From NCBI GenBank assembly GCA_911387785.2, contig OU426979.1:107288827-107352826 (forward strand): a stretch of 64,000 nt of DNA, given 5' to 3'. The position numbers and the translations under genes are program-made. Under the pieces are notes generated by a model, which did no database searches, had not been told where the DNA came from, and saw nothing but the letters and a program-made list of their open reading frames with translations. How positions within the stretch are numbered: the stretch's first letter is position 1; every line of letters begins with the position of its first letter. The stretch is from Aelia acuminata. Its lineage: Eukaryota; Arthropoda; Insecta; Hemiptera; Pentatomidae. This document shows positions 31,035-43,228 of the stretch, piece after piece.

Positions 31035-32284
31035 TTAGTTGGTTGTGCCAGGGGGCCCGTCCCGTGGCGTCAGTGGTGGCCCGAGTCCACCAGCAGGCCC
31101 AACGTTTGTTGGGCCTTTTGGCTTTCTCCGGCCTCCCACCGTTGTCCACGAGTCAGGGCCTTCCTCAGCTGGACACTCAGCTGCTGCTTCTGATGGTGCC
31201 TGTGGGTTGGCTGGTTCTTCCATTTGGACCTTGGCGCCAGCCTTGGGCTTTGCCCCGCCACAGGTAGTCATTTCAGTGGGAGTAGATGGGGCCGATAAAA
31301 CTGTCTCCTCTTGCTTCCTCTCCGGCTCTTCCATCACCTCCATGGGGGTGCTCTTCTGGATAGCCAGTTGAGCCTGTTCAGCCGCACTGATCATTGGTCT
31401 AAAGGTGACTGTTTTCATGCCACAGCCCACCTTTATCCCTCTGGTCTTGAGGCTTTCCATACTGTTTTCGGGTATCTTTATAATTATGAAGGCACCCTTG
31501 TCTATTTCCTTGGAATAGTGCAGCCTCCACTCCTTGATACCATCAACTGCCCTATTCTGGATCTGGATCCTTTTAAGCAGGACGTCCTCAGCAGGCACCT
31601 TTCCTGGGAAGAAGGCTCCTAGCTTGACCGTCCTGGTCAGCTCCCTGACATCGCCCGTCCTTAGGGTTAGACCCTCTTCCAGGACGATGCCAGGAATAAT
31701 TTTCTCTAGCCAGTCCTTGGTTGCTAGGTCCAGGCAGGAAACGATGCAACCACCCTTGTTATAGCTTGCGCCATCAAACAAGGGGTGGTAGTCTCCAACT
31801 TTGTCTAGCTCATCTACTCTGCCCGTAATCTCTTCCTGCAAAATTTCACAGTGATCTCTAGTCAGCTGTATGTGCGGATAACCCCTCGGTATCACTGCCA
31901 CCAGTTGTCCTTTAGCCGCAAAACGTAGTTTAATGCAGACCTAGTAGTTTCCCTGGGTTTCTTTGCCACTGGTGCAGAGGTTCCAGGTGACGCCCTAGGT
32001 CTTTTGTTTAGAGTTTGTTGGCTAGGGTTTGGCCTCTGAGACCTGTTCGGCTGTGCCCTTGCGTAATATGGTTGTGTGTGTCCGGAGGGTCTCTCCTTCT
32101 GCCCAGCGGCTTTGTTGGCAGGGCCAGTACTGGCCCTTGCGTCCCTAGCCGCAGGCTTCTGGGGGGTATCCCTGCCAGGGGTAGGGTGGCCCAGCTTGGG
32201 CGCCCTTCCCTCAGTTGGAGCAGCTTCGTTTGGCGGGCCTGGTTGGGCCCTTGCATCCTTAGCTGTCCTTCCTTGGGCGGGCAC
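31035..32284 (-). pseudogene. Truncated ORF1 of element B (DUF4780-like)
   Basis: Two overlapping frames (32284-31892 and 31901-31035) together match the middle and C-terminal parts of element A ORF1: the Pro/Ala/Arg-rich region with DARAQPGP-type repeats, then GGCIVSCLD, LGAFFPGKVPAED, WRLHYSKE and GIKVGCGMKTV. One frameshift lies near 31900 and the N-terminal third is absent. The conserved GAFFPGK and WRLHY blocks in both copies mark the functional core of this ORF1 type. Confidence 0.85.
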
Positions 32285-32307
32285 CTCAATGGCTGGTTTC
32301 CAAATGT

Positions 32308-32760
32308 ATTACTTGAGCATTAAAATTTTATAAAAATGAAAAATCAATTGATATAAATATTACTGAATATTGAACATTCAGGTTATATTTTAAAATATGT
32401 TAGTTTCGCATTTTCTAGACCATTTGCAGTGGTTTGGTTTCAAGTTAAAAAATAAAATGAAAAATCTATTTTTTTTTAGTTATGGTAGTCTTGCATCAAG
32501 GGTGCATGATTTGTATTTTAGTTTCCGTTATATGAATATACATAATAAATTTTTCTTTGATAATTTATGTTAAACAGCATTGATCCTAAAGGTGGTTTTA
32601 GAAAGGAATCCATTTTTATTATATTTCAACATATTTAAATAAATAATTTAAACAACTTTCTTAATTCCTTATTTACCAGGTATAAATTTTGAATAATTTA
32701 TACTGACCTACTTGTTCAATGTTTTCTTCTTCTTTTATAATAAAAAATTATATTTTATAG
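32308..32760. other. Intron sequence before the lobe-2 exon
   Basis: AT-rich with no gene; ends in TTTTATAG, the acceptor of the next exon. Confidence 0.6.
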
Positions 32761-32925
32761 GATGTTGTTGAACAATTGGCATCAATTGGTGAAGGAGTAC
32801 AAACGTTTAAAGAATATCTTGGCAGAAGTTTGGAGAGTATTTTAGAAATAAGAAGGTGCCCCATCAAAGCAGTTACGTTGTGTGTTACATCTGACCAAGA
32901 AATGGAGAAGTGCCACAAGATGCGG
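32761..32925 (+). CDS. Tsf2: Transferrin-family exon, lobe junction and start of lobe 2
   Basis: Phase 0 at both ends (55 codons), acceptor TTATAG, donor CGG|GTATGC. It continues the preceding exon as HDLLFS|DVVEQLASIGEG and encodes QTFKEYLGRSLESI, RRCPIKAVTLCVTSDQEMEKCHKMR. In transferrins the YLG helix ends lobe 1, and a WC.(V/L)S..E..KC motif opens lobe 2. Here CVTSDQEMEKC matches that opening, but Leu stands in place of the usual Trp before the Cys. The linker between lobes is short. Confidence 0.9.
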
Positions 32926-33185
32926 GTATGCTGAATGAATATCTTTGAAAAATTAAAGAATTGAGATTTGAAGCTTGAATTATTAGTTATTAATAGGGTC
33001 CGACCGTAGCCAAAATTTTAGCCAAAACCAAATTTTGGCCATAGACCTGGGTTCGGGCCAAAACCGAAACCAAAAGTTATTTATGTATGTATAAATAATA
33101 TACATTATAAGTGTGTAATATATCTATTTTAGCAATATCATGAAATGAATAAAATAACAGTAATTTAACTCAATAATTCATACAA
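32926..33185. other. Start of the 26.7-kb intron
   Basis: AT-rich. The segment near 33000-33070 contains short imperfect repeats of a CAAAATTTTGG/AACCGAAACC type. No gene. Confidence 0.5.
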
Positions 33186-33188
33186 TAC

Positions 33189-33335
33189 GAGGGCTTGGTA
33201 TAGAAGAGTGGTAAGACTGGTGTACAATTAGACAGGTTATTGCATCGAATCGCAGTCCCTACTTCCTAGTATGGCTGGTCCCCAGGGGATGCTTGAACGT
33301 ACCCCCATAACTAGTACAGCCTTAAAAGTTGAAAT
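33189..33335 (+). repeat. Possible degenerate SINE
   Basis: GGGCTTGGTATAGAAGAGTGG resembles a pol III A box region, and about 45 bp later CATCGAATCGCAGTCC resembles a B box. A GC-richer body with CCCCAGGGGATGC follows. No target duplication found; weak call. Confidence 0.3.
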
Positions 33336-33709
33336 AATCTTGAAATAATAGGCTGATAATAATAAAAATTCATATTATCATATCTAAATAATAAATAATG
33401 TAATAAATCTTTGCCATAGTGAAGCCGATGGAATTCAAAATGACGGCCTATTTAATAGGTAAAGCTGTATTTAGTCTATGGCTACTGAAGCTATTTAGTC
33501 TACTGAGTCAGTTTGGGTCTCTAAGGTCGAAAAATTGGTTTTTGTATCTGAGTTCATTCCATACAAGAACAAATAACAAAACCTACTACCACCATTTCAT
33601 ACAATTTGAGCATCCTTTTCATAACAAGGTTACTGACTAAAATATTTTTTTCTCTTTTGATTTGAATCTGTGGACATATCGGGTTTCTCCAACGACTAAT
33701 TTAATTAAG

Positions 33710-34137
33710 TACCATAAAATGAGGTGACATTGTGACTAATGGGGTGACTTTGTGGCAAGCCTATTTTTCAACAGTTTTTGAATTTCCCTCCTTAAAAAGA
33801 ATCTGGTTAGGCAATTCGGTGTACTTGTTAGTTGGTCAGTAATGTGCTGCAGCCTACTGGCCACATATAACTTCTTTCATTCCATTTACCATGGTGCTTT
33901 ATTTCATATATGTTTGATTGTTTTCATTTACCTGAAACTTTGAAATAAAGCACCATGGTAAATGGAATGAAAGAAGTTATATGTGGCCAGTAGGTTGCAG
34001 CACATTACTGACCAACTGACAAGTACACTGAATTGCCTAACCTGATTCTTTTTAAGGAGGGAAATTCAAAAACTGTAGAAAAACAGGCTTGTCACAAAGT
34101 CACCCCATTAGTCACAATGTCACCTCATTTTATGGTA
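33710..34137. mobile_element. Near-perfect palindromic MITE (TA target site)
   Basis: From CCATAAAATGAGGTGACA (33712) to its complement ending at 34135, flanked by TA. The two arms of about 195 bp pair almost completely around a loop of about 30 bp near 33908-33938. No coding capacity. The TA duplication and foldback form fit a Tc1/mariner-mobilised MITE. Confidence 0.85.
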
Positions 34138-36385
34138 TTTAGAATATATATTCTTATTTTTTTAGAAATCAAATTACAAGCCATTACGAAATCTGGTTGT
34201 GATGTTAGTCCGACGGAGTTCAGCCAGAATCGGAGCTGCTAACTTATAATGTTCCCTTTCTTCTTTGATTCAATCCTGTGAAATTCGATAACTAAGTTTT
34301 CCATGTGAATCCATGACTTCACTTCAAATACTTGATTTGTATTTCTTGTAAAAAAATTTGTTTCTCCAGCAAGACAGTTTTTTCTTGGACCTCCTTTATC
34401 TCGGAAACACATACTTATAGCGATCGGACTATTGATGTAAGATTAGTGTTTATGGCTGTAATTTGAGTAGAGTTATTTAATATTTCATTTCTGATTTCTT
34501 TTAGACTGGCCTGTATTTCCGCTAATGTTTGTTCCAGTTTTAAGTTATATTGATTCTTATAGTAGGTATAATAAAATAATCAATAAATAGTAATAAAAAA
34601 AAAAAATAGTTCTAACTGCTAGACTATTAGGAGGGGCAAGAAGTGTTGGGGAGCTATCATGTATCGTGCAGATCCTAAACCAAGATAACGCCGGTTGGCC
34701 AACAAATTGCATATTTATTATTTTACTTGTACAACGGCTTACACTGGCCCAACAGACACCAAACTTCACACCCAATACAGTTATACTATCCACTTCACAC
34801 TAGAGAAAAAAATAATTCAAAATGTGCACTTTTAACAAATTTATTAACAGGTAATACGGATCCGATGTTGCTTCAATCACAGCACTAGGCCAACTCCAAC
34901 TGAACATTACCAATAAATAAAACTTATTTCTCCTAATAATCACTAGATTGTAAAATTGTTTTCTCTTAACATTAAGTACATATTAATTTACATAAATATT
35001 TTTAATGTTCGGTTTGTGGTGGTAAATTATATACTAACTCTTTTTTCATGAGCTTAGGAGTTGCATCACAATCGTAACATTTTTTTGTAGGATTCGTGTC
35101 ATTTGAAATGTTACTCATACTACCATCTATCATATTAAAAATCATTTGGTGTGCTATTCCCCAAGTACCAAAGTCGACTCACACTTAACTTGGGATCAGA
35201 TTCGTAATTGCTTGGTCCATATTATCGTGCTAAGATTCAATTATTAAAGACGATTCCTTTGTGAAAATAAAATTCAGTTGCCAACAAGATAACGTGAAAG
35301 ATGGAGTTTTATTTCCTCGCAAAACTTTGTATTTGCATCAATCAGACCCAATGGTAGGGTAGTGGTCGACAAGAATAATGATCACTAAGTTTGATTATGG
35401 ATTATGGACTTGGCCATTTTGTCTAGTATTTTCTAGAGATTTACTTCACCATGGGTTTCAGATGTTTCAACAAGTGGTGGAAAATGTTGGGGCTGCAAGT
35501 ATTCATAGTGTTCCCTAAAATATTATTTTTATGGAAACTAAGCTGGATTATTTCTCTTTTAATGCTTAGAAGTAAGCATAGTGGCTCTATTTCGTCCGAA
35601 GATTTCTTCATTATCAAGTTTGAAGCTCGTCTCTTTTTTCTATAGTATGATGCTTCAACAAAATTGAATTATTGCGACCCTCAACACGAAGGTCCTGGTT
35701 GAATTATCTCGGTTACATATTGCAAAAAATTCGTCAAGCAGTCTAATATTTTTAATCAACCCATCTTTGTATTTTGTTTCGAATTTACTGAAAACTTGTG
35801 ACTTTGGTCCCACTCTTTTTCGTAAAAAAGCGTACGAATTGACTGAGCCAGACTTCGTACAGTTAAGAATTGGTTTTGAAATATAAAAACACAATATCAC
35901 GTAAGGGGCAGTCAGAAGCAGATAAACTAGGTATCAAAATAAATTTGAAGAAATGTACTATTTATGGTAAAAGTATGGAAAAACCGTTATTTTACATTTT
36001 TTAGAAAATCATTTCCAAAATTTAAAACATGATGAAAATTTGGTATATAATATCAAACAATAGATCTTACACATTTTTGCACTTTTGGTCAAGATTAGTC
36101 AATGAACAATTCACTTAAGACTGGCACATTAACAGGTGAAAAGAAGAATTAAAATGTTTAAGTAATAAGATGGTTTTAGCCAAAGTAAATATATGCTAAA
36201 CGACCCAGTTTTATTTATATGTATTTCTATCAACATTCAAGCTAATCCTTAACTTTGAGCTTTTGTTTTTATATTGAAATTTTTATGTTTTCTTTCTTTT
36301 CTAAGATTCTAAATTTTATATTAGCCCTCAAATAATATTTTCAAACTTAATTTTTCGTATTTTTGAACACTGCTTGTTACACTGT
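34138..36385. other. Intron sequence with no recognised gene
   Basis: AT-rich. Short open frames occur on both strands (for example 35451-35645 +, 35655-35900 -) but show no known domain or splice context. No clear repeat found. Confidence 0.5.
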
Positions 36386-36855
36386 GGGCCGCCTGGACTT
36401 TTTCTTCCAGCCAAGGGTTCTTTCTAATTTTTCAAACTCTCTCAATAGCGACAGCCTCTCAAACTCTCTCAATAGCAACAGCCTCACTTCCTGTTGAGCT
36501 AACCTGTTGTTCATCTTAACAGACATGTTAGTCAACTTATCATTCATTTTGCCAGATGGGTTGGTTAATCTGTCATTTTACCATTTCACACCACCAGAAA
36601 AATTGGCCAGCTTATCATTTATCTCAGCTGATCAGCTTGTCTTTAGGCTAGTTATCTTCTCGTTAAGGTCAGTGGAGTGCTTATTAAAAATAGTCTCCAA
36701 AGCTATACTGACGTAAGCGGACCAACACGATCGCTTTATTGCGAGTAGAATCCAAATCCAGCTTTTCTGATTTTCCTTTTAAGTTCCACTACTAACAGCT
36801 TTCCAATCAGTTTCCTGGCATTTTCGATCTTCAAACCCCACACCTGACACCAATT
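36386..36855 (-). pseudogene. Decayed Ty3/gypsy-type gag start next to an LTR
   Basis: On the minus strand, TGGTGTCAGGTG (about 36852-36841) lies just after a CA LTR end and looks like a primer-binding site. It is followed by a broken frame with LKGKSEKLDLDSTRNKAIV (a SAP-like N-terminus common in insect gypsy gag) and then a coiled coil with repeats of MNDKLTN and MNNRLAQQ type. Stops and frameshifts are present. An internal direct repeat of 27-28 bp (CTCTCAATAGCRACAGC) lies at about 36433-36485. Only the gag start remains here. Confidence 0.55.
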
Positions 36856-36950
36856 GTAAGGTGCTAATAATTTGTATTGACGTAAAATTTTAATTCTCAA
36901 CATCAAACTAGTAATAAAAGCTCAAATTATTTATTTATTTATTGAACACC
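36856..36950 (-). repeat. Gypsy-type LTR, first part (split by a hAT-type element)
   Basis: Begins TGTAAGGTGCTAATAATTTG on the + strand. The stretch TGACGTAAAATTTTAATTCT, then CATCAAACTAGTAATAAAAG, resembles 58470-58510. The LTR continues after 38865. Confidence 0.5.
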
Positions 36951-38865
36951 CTTCTCTGCAGGGTTTGAAATTAACTCTTATTTTCCGAGAAATAGAATAA
37001 AAGTCAAATCCGGACTTTTATATTTCTAATAAATAAATAAAAATCACATCATGACTTTTATATTTCGGCCCAGAAAATAAAAGTCCTGATATGACCTTTA
37101 TCACAAGATTCAAAGTTTGATTTTAACTATTTAAGTATGAATTTATTAGCTTTTTTTTCGGATTTCTCCATTTTGGTTTACATTATTGGGTTAGCCATTT
37201 TTATGGAAATCTTATAGGGTATAATAAATTATCATAGGTTACTTATGGTGTTGAATTTTGAAATATCGATTTTCAGATTACGCACTCAGGTATCGATTTA
37301 TTGCAAGTTACACGATAAAGATATTAGGGTCGGCTATTGGGTTATTGAAGGTGTTGATTTAGTAAATAATATCAATTTCAACACTAGGTTGGGTTATGTT
37401 ACATATCAGTTAAAAAAAAAAAATTATACCATTTATTTGGGAACTTAATAATTTTGTTTAATTGAAAAAATATCACTTGTAGATAAGTATATTTTAAAAT
37501 ACAAAGATACAATAATATGATAATAAAATTATAACATTAAAAAATGATAATGTTTTGTTATTATTGTTACTTAAAAAATTGGTGATGCAACATACTTATT
37601 TAAATGAAAATTAGATGAATTCCAGAAAAATTAATTAAATTATTCTAAAAATTTAAGGATACAGAGTACAATAAACTATATAAAGATGACTAATTTAATG
37701 AAAATATTCAAAGTGTGTGCAACTTATAACCACAACAGCGTTTTCATCATGTAAGTTGTAATAAATCAATACCTGAGTGTGTAATCCGAAAATCGAAATA
37801 ATTTCCAAATTTAGCACCTGCATTAACCTATTAGCCGACAACAATATCATATTTATCATGTAAGTTGTAATAAATCGATACCCCAATAATGTACACCAAT
37901 ATGAATAAATCCGAAAAAGAAGCTAATAAATCCATTCTTAAATAATTAAAATCGAAATCAATAAAACACCATTCTCGGAACATTTAATAAACAAAATGGA
38001 GGTTGAAATTAAGTCTGAAATGCTAAGTAGGGCTAAAAAGAGCGAATTCCACACATTATATAAAAAACTAGATATAGATCAGGCAAAACAATATATAAGC
38101 AACAAATCATTGAGCTTATATCAAAAATCATTAATATTCAGAGCAAGAGGCGAATTGCTGGGACTAAATTACCAACCATGGAGGAGCGACAGAATATTCA
38201 CGTGTGCCATGTGTAATTTAAACCTGCCGAGGATACATACCACTTTTTGGGAATATGTCCTGTTTTGAAGGAGTTTAGAAAGATATACATGGGTAAGGAA
38301 AAATTGACATTGGAAGAAGTATTAAATATACTGAACGGGCCAAACTGGATAAAACTTTCCGCTTATTTAAGTAAAATTGTCAAATACAGACATTTTATGA
38401 TTCAGAATTTTAATTTTTAACCGACAAATAAATTACGTTTTATTTTATTTAAAATGTATTTTATTTTTGAAATTTAATTGTATTTTATTTTTGAAATTGT
38501 ACTTTATTTAAATTGTATTTTATTTAAATTATATCTTATTTGAACTGTAGCCAACTCGACAGACGGCTTACTGCCATTGTCTACGCTTTGAAGATTATTT
38601 TTTTTCTTTGTTATAAACTTTGTATTTATTTAAATAAAAGCATTATTCATTCATTCATTCATTCATTCAATAATTAAAATCAAGCTTCGACTTCTATATT
38701 AGGAGTCATTGTGATAAAGATCATATTTTCTGGCCCAAAATATAAAAGTCATGATGTGATTTTTATTTATTTATTAGAAATAGTAGAACTTAGAAATAAA
38801 GTCCGGATTTGACTTTTATTCTCTTTCCGACAAAATAAGAACTAATTTCAAACCCAGCTTCTCTG
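36951..38865. mobile_element. Non-autonomous hAT-type foldback element with 8-bp target duplication
   Basis: The 8-bp duplication CTTCTCTG lies at 36951-36958 and 38858-38865. The ends are CAGGGTTTGAAATTA and, inverted, CTGGGTTTGAAATTA. Longer inverted arms (about 36959-37440 against about 37690-37960 and 38690-38857) share AAAAGTCAAATCCGGACTTT-like, ATCACATCATGACTTTTAT and ATCGATTT..TACGCACTCAGG segments. The right arm is split by a non-LTR fragment. An 8-bp duplication with (C/T)AGGG-type ends is typical of hAT elements; no transposase is present. Confidence 0.75.
37996..38670 (+). pseudogene. 3' end of a non-LTR retrotransposon ORF2, inside the hAT-type element
   Basis: The frame starting MEVEIKSEMLSRAKK reads through CAMCNLNLP and then, after a frameshift near 38230, TYHFLGICPVLKEFR, LTLEEVLNILNG, KYRHFMIQNFNF and a stop. 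The C..C...H...C motif and the closing W..L..Y...KYR pattern are the C-terminal tail of RT proteins of non-LTR elements. The 3' end carries a CATT repeat (38643-38665) as tail. The 5' truncation is near 37980. Confidence 0.75.
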
Positions 38866-39420
38866 CCTTTCGGTAACACAGGTTTTGGCAGGATTAACAT
38901 ATAACACTCATGTGTTAATGTTGAGCAATTTATCTTCCATTTTAGTGTCTTTCTTTTCCTTCTTATCCTCTTCCATCTGCTCCTTCTCTCTCCGGTGGTT
39001 TCCTTCTCCCTAGAATAAAAATATTCTGGGCCCAGTGCTGTTTTCCACCAGTACACAAATGCTTTGTAGTACATTTAGTTATTCTCATTAATTAATTGTG
39101 GAAAACCAGTCTCTGAGAGGACAACTAGTCCAGTTTTCCTCAACAATCTAGACCTTTGTGTCTCAAAGGCAGAGCAGTTTATAACGACAAGTTACTCAAA
39201 AGTTACCTTATGCTTCGATGTGCAAGGCAAGACCAAGCCCCTAATTTGGTTCTTATTATCCGAAATGGAACATTCCACAAAGGTTTTGATCATTCCGGTC
39301 TCATCTAGAACATATGATTACATGCTAATACAGTTATGGAGCAGTCTGAAACAAGTCTAGAACTCTAAGTTGTAACAGAGATAATCATCTGTTTTTGTTT
39401 CACATCACAATATGTTAAAC
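38866..39420 (-). repeat. Gypsy-type LTR, second part
   Basis: Continues the LTR interrupted at 36950. The segment CTTCGATGTGCAAGGCAAGA, then CCAAGCCCCTAATTTGG (about 39210-39250), resembles CTCGATATTCAAGACAAAAT, CGAGCCCCTAGTCC at 58550. The outer end is uncertain. Confidence 0.4.
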
Positions 39421-39455
39421 TTTTTAAATTATTTTATTAGAAGATAAAAGATTCG

Positions 39456-39528
39456 ACCACGGCCGGGAATCGAACCCAGGTCCTCCGCATCTACGTTGCG
39501 GCGCTCTTACCACTGAGCTAACCGTGGG
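39456..39528 (-). tRNA. tRNA-like sequence (pol III A and B boxes; probable SINE head or tRNA pseudogene)
   Basis: On the minus strand it folds as a cloverleaf: acceptor CCACGG/CCGTGG, D arm GCTC/GAGC with AGCTCAGTGGTAA, anticodon stem CCGCA/TGCGG around loop ACGTAGA, T arm CTGGG/CCCGG with GGGTTCGATTCC. A box and B box are near consensus. The anticodon would read GTA (Tyr), but position 33 is C instead of the invariant U, and there is no intron as in real tRNA-Tyr genes. I therefore favour a tRNA-derived repeat or pseudogene. Confidence 0.6.
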
Positions 39529-40290
39529 GCCGTCCTAGACTGTTACTGTTAATTAAAAGTGAAATGTTATTCGTTAGTAAGCACATCACTTGAGAACAAC
39601 TGGACCGATTTGGCTATTTTTGTTTTAAGTTGTTGGTTATTATCTAAGTTTTGGGGAAGGAAAATTGAAAAAAAAAAATCAAATTGCTAAGGGACAGCAT
39701 ATGTCCCATCCTCATTCGGTGTTAAGATATAGTAGTAAGAAGTAGAAGTAGAACTGTAACTATGTTCAGTAATTTATAGATGTTTGAAATTCTGTTAGTT
39801 TTAAGTTTCAATATTAAAATTTCATGCCTGCCTTATAGGAAGCCTACCGTCCCTCACAGCCCGCCCGTTCTCTACTGATCTGTCCCCTCAATACCTCATT
39901 ACTTACCATTGTTTTCTTCTTTTCATGCATTGTTTTATAGGATTATTTTTTACTATGACACTATTTCTTATGTATTTCTTGAAAATTATTGTGATTATGT
40001 GCTATGTGCAACATTTATTTATTTACTAGCCCGTTCATCATAAGTAAAATAATTATGGTACTTTAAAACTAGCACCTACTTCTATGTTTTTAGATTTTCC
40101 AATTTTAATCGATAATAGTTTCAATGATGCCTTTGAGGTATGATTCCCTCTTATATTACTGGGAGGCATATCTAATTCTCTGACATCCACAAACACTGTT
40201 CACTCAAATACTGAAGTGCAGTATCACGAGGAAATAATATAAATCATACTCTGGGCTTAGTTATATACTGAATGTGTGCCAGTCACAAAA
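39529..40290. other. Intron sequence
   Basis: No gene or clear repeat recognised. Confidence 0.45.
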
Positions 40291-40313
40291 CAGCTATTAA
40301 TAGCAGTGGGCAG

Positions 40314-43101
40314 CTACGGAAAGGATAAGCAGCCCGATATTTGCCATTGGTGGGCAGCTACTAAAGTACAGAGACCAGATATATCATGTTGGCAGGCAGC
40401 TACTGAAACTACAGGGACCCGATTTATAGCCGCTTCTTTGGCTAACTGGTCAGCTCTTTCGTTGCCATCGACCCCCGAGTGCCCTTTCACCCATTTTATC
40501 TGAACTAATTTATTGTACTCTATCAATTTTAAGATGTTCAGTCTAATTTCTTCAGTCAATGGGTCGTGAATATTTATGTTATTTAGTAAATGTATTATGT
40601 TCATGTTGTCTGTATGTAAAATTATGTGTGAATGGGTTGTAGAAGGAGCTTCAGTAAGGTACTCTAATGCTTTTAAGACAGCTAGTTTTTCGGCTTGGTT
40701 GTTTGAACACCACGACGCGAGTTTATACTGCTTTTCCAGTGGGTTATTCTGTTTGTCTAAACCAACCCAAGCACAGCCAACGTTACCTTCCTCCTTGCTA
40801 CCGTCCGTGTATATTTCTGTGATGTCAGAGTCAAGAGGGCTCGGTACGGATATCTGTGTAAGCACATGTATGTATGATGCAGGGTGAAGCCATTTGCTGT
40901 AGTGAATTGGTAGTTCTATTTGGTCATGTGATATGTTTTTGTAGTTAGTATGTAGTTTTTTAATTTTATATTATTCAGACTTCTTGTCAATAATCATATT
41001 AATTGGTACCATCCCAGCAAGAACAACTGCCGCCTCGTATGAGAGTGTACTAAAGCCTTTACACACCTTTATGGCTATAAGCCTTTAAAGCCTCTTTAAT
41101 TTGTCTAAATTCCGTTTTCTTCTAATTGCCTGAACCCAGACATGTACGCCATATAACATCTTTGGAATCAAGGCTGCTTCGTAAATGACCTTCAGTACCT
41201 CTGACCCGAGGCCCCACCTGACTCTTGCTGCAATTGCTAGTCTATTAATTGTTTGTAAGGTCTGGTTGTATATATTATTGATGTGTTGGTTCCAATTCAG
41301 TTTTCTGTCGAACAAAATTCCAAGATTTCTAAGAACATCATGTTGTGTCAGTCCTGAGGAATTTAATATAATATTTAGGGTGGGTATTGCTCTTTTCCGA
41401 GAAAATATTATATACTCTGATTTGTCCATATTAAATTTAAGTTTGTTACTGTTAGCCCAACGCATAAGTCGTGTTAAGATTGTATTTGTAATATATACCA
41501 GTTCTTCAAAGTTATTTAGTTTGACCAAAACTAAAACGTCGTCTGAATAAGTCAAAATTGTTGTGTCATTTGGTAATTCAGTTTCGAAAACAGTATTCAC
41601 GATTACATTCCAAAGTAGAAGTGACAGGCAGGAACCTTGGGGAGTACCTAGTGATAATTATTTGTTGATCGTATAGTAGTTAGTATAAATTGACAATGAT
41701 CTATTAGTTAAGTAATTTTTAATCAGTAGAAATAAATTTTGAGGGCATTCGTACTTTTTTAAGTTAGTTAGTATCGCCGGCCAACACGCGGTATTAAATG
41801 CTGCCTTTATATCCAAACTTACTACTAGCAGATTACTTTTATGATTTATGGCAGAGGTTATGTGCTCAGTCAGTGCGTGTATCGCATATTCCGTACCAGT
41901 TTGAGGTCGAAATGCAAATTGTCGTTTGTCAATTATTTGTTTCGACAATAGAAAATGCATAAGTCTATTTTTTATAACTTTTTCAAATATTTTTCCAATG
42001 ACAGGAAGGATACTAATTGGTCTGAGTGAGCTATGATCGCTTTTAGGGATGTGAACCAGTTTACCTTCTTTCCAGTTTGTTGGAAATTCCTTTCTTTTGA
42101 AAAGTAATTTATATAGTTGTAACAAAATTTTAGGAAAATATTCGAAAACTCTCTTGACTATAGTAGGACTGATTCTATCTATACTGCTAGATTTTTTAGT
42201 ATCCAGATTTTTAATAATTTGTGCAATTTCCCCATCTTCAATTGGTATGTCATCAGGTGTTGTAGGAGGTACATTAATATTCGTTCTCATAGTCATGTGT
42301 ACATGGTTGTCATTATCAAAACTGTCATTCTTAATTAAATCATCCAAAAGTTGCCTTTGCGTATCACCTATGTCTGAAGTGTATTCTCCTTGGTTATTAT
42401 TTACTGTCTTAAGTAACGTTACGGTTTTCAATTTATTAGCAGCTGATTTGTAAGGCCAATTCCACGCAATAGTATTTGTCGTAAATGCTTTCCAACTTTA
42501 ATAAGTTTTTCATATTACTATAGATATAGTCCAGTCTTCTTGTTTCTCGTATTGTGTCATCAGTTTTTGTCTTTTGATAAATTTTCCACAACTTATTTGT
42601 CTGTCTACGTCTAAGTAAAACTGTTAGCTCATTGTTCCACCACGGCACAGTACACTGATTCCTTGAATTTCTTTTGTTATTTCATGATCTTTTTAAGGAC
42701 ATATTGCACACCTTCCTTACGGATTTGGTAATCTCTACAGAAATCATGTCAATGGGGTATTGTGCCATTTCAGCCACAGTTCTGTCCTCTATTTCCGTTT
42801 AATCAAAAATATCTAACTCTGTGTTTAAAAGGAAATTTTTTCGTAACTGGTATCCTAAATTTACCATGAATCTGTCCCAGTCAGCTTTATGAGTAAGATA
42901 TACAAAATTATTTTGGCGGTCCTCAGATTGATAATAGTAGCACATGTGTAGTTCATAAGTAGTTATAATGTTGTGATCCGAAAAGTTAGTTTCTCTAGAG
43001 ATGTTCCAATGTCGTATATGATTATTTCGAAATGTTTGTGTATTTAACAGAGTCAAATCGATATTACTGTTTTCAAAAGTATTACATACGTACACTCTCA
43101 A
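40314..43101 (-). pseudogene. Degraded non-LTR retrotransposon with RNase H, element C
   Basis: Pieces in minus-strand order: endonuclease end (43101-42799, NIDLTLLNT and SDHNIITTYEL), linker with PWWNNEL (42648-42436), RT (42431-41658, LRPISILPVIGKIFEK, FAFRPQTGTE, VVSLDIKAAFNTA), catalytic region with YSDDVLVL (41600-41085; first position is S where A is usual), and RNase H (40865-40314, IYTDGSKEEGNVG, ILHTDNMN, VKGHSGVDGNERADQLAKEA). Several frameshifts and stops break it. The end of the frame runs into a roughly 43-bp repeat of GGCAGCTAC type (about 40310-40425). Same broad group as element D. Confidence 0.85.
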
Positions 43102-43218
43102 ATGTATTTATTTCAGAATTAATATTTCCTATAACTATGTCGGCTATTACTTGTGTGTTTATTATAATTATCAGAGTTAACACATTTAAAGTGGTCCGAT
43201 TTACAGTCTTGGAGAGGA

Positions 43219-43228
<10 letters not shown>
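43102..43228. other. Sequence between element C and a TA repeat
   Basis: Probably the remaining 5' part of element C, too degraded to assign. Confidence 0.35.

Larger units (their letters stand above)
27508..32307 (-). mobile_element. 5'-truncated, mutated non-LTR retrotransposon, element B (relative of element A)
   Basis: An 11-bp target duplication, TTTCCAAATGT, lies at 27508-27518 and 32297-32307. A T-run at the left edge is the poly(A) tail of a minus-strand element. The 3' UTR shares TTGTGCGCCTAA and the general layout with element A, and the proteins are clearly homologous. The element starts inside ORF1, the usual result of incomplete reverse transcription. Several frameshifts and one stop break ORF2. 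Confidence 0.9.
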
